Below the pieces are notes generated by a model. That model searched no databases and was not told the origin of the DNA. It worked only from the letters and a program-made list of their open reading frames with translations. A program made the translations under genes and the position numbers. Below, one piece after another: positions 62,302-64,000 of a stretch of 64,000 nt of DNA. This DNA is from a virus. The stretch's first letter is position 1; the number at the start of each line of letters is the position of its first letter. Where the stretch lies: positions 32,283-96,282 of the IMG/VR virus record IMGVR_UViG_3300036834_000231; one strand, written 5' to 3'.

Positions 62302-63246
62302 ATGTCAGCTTATATTCAGTTCGGGAGCGGCCGGCTGTACGTTAACCCCACTGCCGGCAATCTCGCTACCAATCCGACGCCTTTACAGGGTCTCACCATT
62401 CAAGATGTCACGCTTGATGTGAGCGGCGACATCAAGGAACTCAAGGGCTCGCACCAGTTCCCGGACGACACCGCGGTGGCCGATAAGAAGGGCACCGGCA
62501 AATTCGGCATTGGCCGTAAGGATCTGACGATGTTCAATCAGATCTTCTTTGCCGACGCCGTGGTCGCAGGCGGCGTCTCGGTGAAGCCGGACGAGCTCCA
62601 CACGATTCTGACGTCTGCGGGCACCTGGGCCGCGACGCATGCCTATACCTTGGGCCAGACGATTCTCGACGGCGCGGGCCACATCCAGACCGTCACGACG
62701 GCGGGCACTTCGGGAAGTTCGACACCGACCTTCAATGATGCCGGCGGCACAACCACGGACGGATCGGTGACCTGGACCGATTCGGGACTCGCGGGCTCAA
62801 GCGCCGTGACCCCTCCCGGCTCGGGGACCTTCTTGGAAGATCTGGGCGTCTCCTTCTCCGCGACCGGCAAGGCTCTGCTCAAATTGCCGACCGGCACGCC
62901 GGCGACCGGACAGTATACGGTCGCAACCGGCGGCGTGTATACCTTCGCGGCCGCAGACACGGGGCTAGGGGTGCTCATCAGCTATAGCTATACGCTCGCT
63001 TCGACCGGCGCGATCTACCAAGTAAACAATCAGATTCTCGGCTACGGGCCGCAGGTTGAGATCTTCATGGTTGACCAGTATCAGCCTGTTTCGGGCGTGT
63101 TCAACGTGATTCACATCTACGCCGCCAAGATCAACAAGATCACGATCGGCAACAAGCGCGCCGACTATTCCATGCCGGAAGTGGATTTCGCCTTCTTCCA
63201 GGCTCCTTCGGGCCGCGTCCTCGACATGTATTCAGTCAACGGCTGA
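62302..63246 (+). CDS. major tail (tube) protein with inserted domain
   Basis: The outer parts (LTIQDVTLDVSGDIKELKGSHQFPDDTAVADKKGTGKFGI; NKITIGNKRADYSMPEVDFAFFQ) look like a tail tube protein. A beta-rich domain (AGTWAATHAYTLGQTILDGAGHIQTVTTAGTSGSSTPTFN) is inserted, probably displayed on the tail surface. Confidence 0.85.
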   Translation: MSAYIQFGSGRLYVNPTAGNLATNPTPLQGLTIQDVTLDVSGDIKELKGSHQFPDDTAVADKKGTGKFGIGRKDLTMFNQIFFADAVVAGGVSVKPDELHTILTSAGTWAATHAYTLGQTILDGAGHIQTVTTAGTSGSSTPTFNDAGGTTTDGSVTWTDSGLAGSSAVTPPGSGTFLEDLGVSFSATGKALLKLPTGTPATGQYTVATGGVYTFAAADTGLGVLISYSYTLASTGAIYQVNNQILGYGPQVEIFMVDQYQPVSGVFNVIHIYAAKINKITIGNKRADYSMPEVDFAFFQAPSGRVLDMYSVNG

Positions 63247-63251
63247 CGATC

Positions 63252-63836
63252 TTGTTAGTCAAGCGCGTGGCGGTGGGCGATAGCGAGCTCACGCTCGCGC
63301 CGCTCACCTTTGGACAAGTCGAAGAGCTGCTCTCGGGCGAACTGGCGGCCGAGGAGCTGCGCTGGATGCCGATTGCCTGGGCAATCGCTAATGGTGGCGG
63401 GCGAGCCGATCTCGCCGGCCTCAAGCAACAAGTGTGCCTCGAAGAGTATTTGCAGCTCTTTCAGAACGTGCTCGAACTGACGGGGCTCAAGCGGCGGAAG
63501 GATCGCCCCGATGATGGCCCGCCGGTGGACTTCGGCTATCTGCGCAGCCGCATGGCGGCCTTGTGCGGCTGGACGTTTGAGGAGTGCGAGCGGGCGCCGT
63601 TTCCTTATGTGATGCGCCTGTTCGAGTATTGGAACGAATTTCCCCCGGTCGATCTGCTGTTTCAGGGCTTCGTCGGCTATCAATCGCGGGATATCGCGGC
63701 GCACAACGAGTCGAGCCAGGCCGAGAAGGAAATGTTCGTCTCGATGTGGGGCGGCCAGGTGCGCGACGCGAAAGACCTGCCGCCATTCTTGCAGGCGGCG
63801 ATCGCCGATCTCAAGAAGAACAACAAGCCCAATTAA
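63252..63836 (+). CDS. tail assembly chaperone-like protein (194 aa)
   Basis: TTG 63252 follows the tube gene. VAVGDSELTLAPLTFGQVEELLSGEL ... LAGLKQQVCLEEYLQLFQNVLEL and a basic/acidic second half. Position just after the tail tube fits a tail assembly chaperone. No slippery frameshift site was identified. Confidence 0.65.
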   Translation: MLVKRVAVGDSELTLAPLTFGQVEELLSGELAAEELRWMPIAWAIANGGGRADLAGLKQQVCLEEYLQLFQNVLELTGLKRRKDRPDDGPPVDFGYLRSRMAALCGWTFEECERAPFPYVMRLFEYWNEFPPVDLLFQGFVGYQSRDIAAHNESSQAEKEMFVSMWGGQVRDAKDLPPFLQAAIADLKKNNKPN

Positions 63837-63851
63837 CCAAAGAAGGAGCGT

Positions 63852-64000
63852 ATGAAACCGAATAGGATTCGCGAAGTGCATCTGAACGGCAACGTGTATC
63901 GCGTTGCGCCGCTCAAAATGTCGCAGATAGAAAGCTACGTCCACCAACAGACGATGAACCCGGCGCAGATGGAAGAAACGAGTTGGGCCTGCATTCAGGC
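63852..64000 (+). CDS. tail-region protein, cut by window end
   Basis: GAAGGAG precedes ATG 63852. MKPNRIREVHLNGNVYRVAP ... MSQIESYVHQQTMNPAQMEE runs off the window. Likely another tail assembly gene. Confidence 0.7.
   Translation, partial: MKPNRIREVHLNGNVYRVAPLKMSQIESYVHQQTMNPAQMEETSWACIQ

Overview
The window is part of the genome of a tailed bacteriophage (Caudoviricetes). I read it from the packaging and virion block on the right (small and large terminase, portal, capsid protease with scaffold, capsid, connectors, tail fibre-like proteins, tail tube) and from the dense small-gene accessory region on the left. The host is an inference. Six Uma2-family genes and many small proteins made of one membrane segment plus a coiled coil resemble what I know of Solibacter/Bryobacteraceae (Acidobacteriota). 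No rRNA, tRNA, insertion sequence or integrase was recognised.

Layout. 0-5.5 kb: radical SAM protein, C5-cytosine methyltransferase with a second long frame inside it, and a Ku plus ATP-dependent ligase pair (NHEJ-like). 5.6-16.2 kb: sigma factor, a Tad2-like (DUF2829) anti-Thoeris protein, small zinc-binding proteins, several 23-26-residue membrane peptides and two Uma2 genes. 16.5-17.9 kb: BrnT/BrnA toxin-antitoxin. 17.9-24.65 kb: a minus-strand run of overlapping small genes of mostly unknown function. 24.8-33 kb: small genes, a solo antitoxin, a Uma2 gene and a DNA methyltransferase bracketed by direct repeats. 33.07-37.05 kb: the most unusual locus (below). 37-43 kb: possible anti-CRISPR-like protein, two Uma2 genes, ribbon-helix-helix regulators. 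42.7-64 kb: virion genes.

The outstanding locus has a 430-residue protein whose layout suggests a TnpB/Cas12-superfamily relative. About 160 bases of hairpin-rich non-coding sequence follow it, and then about 2 kb carrying 58 copies of the 7-mer GCYTCGG, all on one strand. The hairpin segment holds one 9-base antisense copy of the motif, and its G can pair with either C or T at the variable position. A convergent PD-(D/E)XK nuclease gene closes the array. I propose a candidate RNA-guided system with ultrashort repeats. This is inference and needs RNA and structure data.

Other strong observations: a terminase large subunit interrupted by two inteins, one apparently class 3 in the ATPase P-loop and one carrying an HNH endonuclease gene in a different reading frame; a recurrent extended -10 box (TGATATCCT type) 6-8 bases before start codons, implying many leaderless mRNAs; and tiny membrane peptides with hairpins and near-perfect Shine-Dalgarno sites. 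All family names come from reading motifs, not from database searches.
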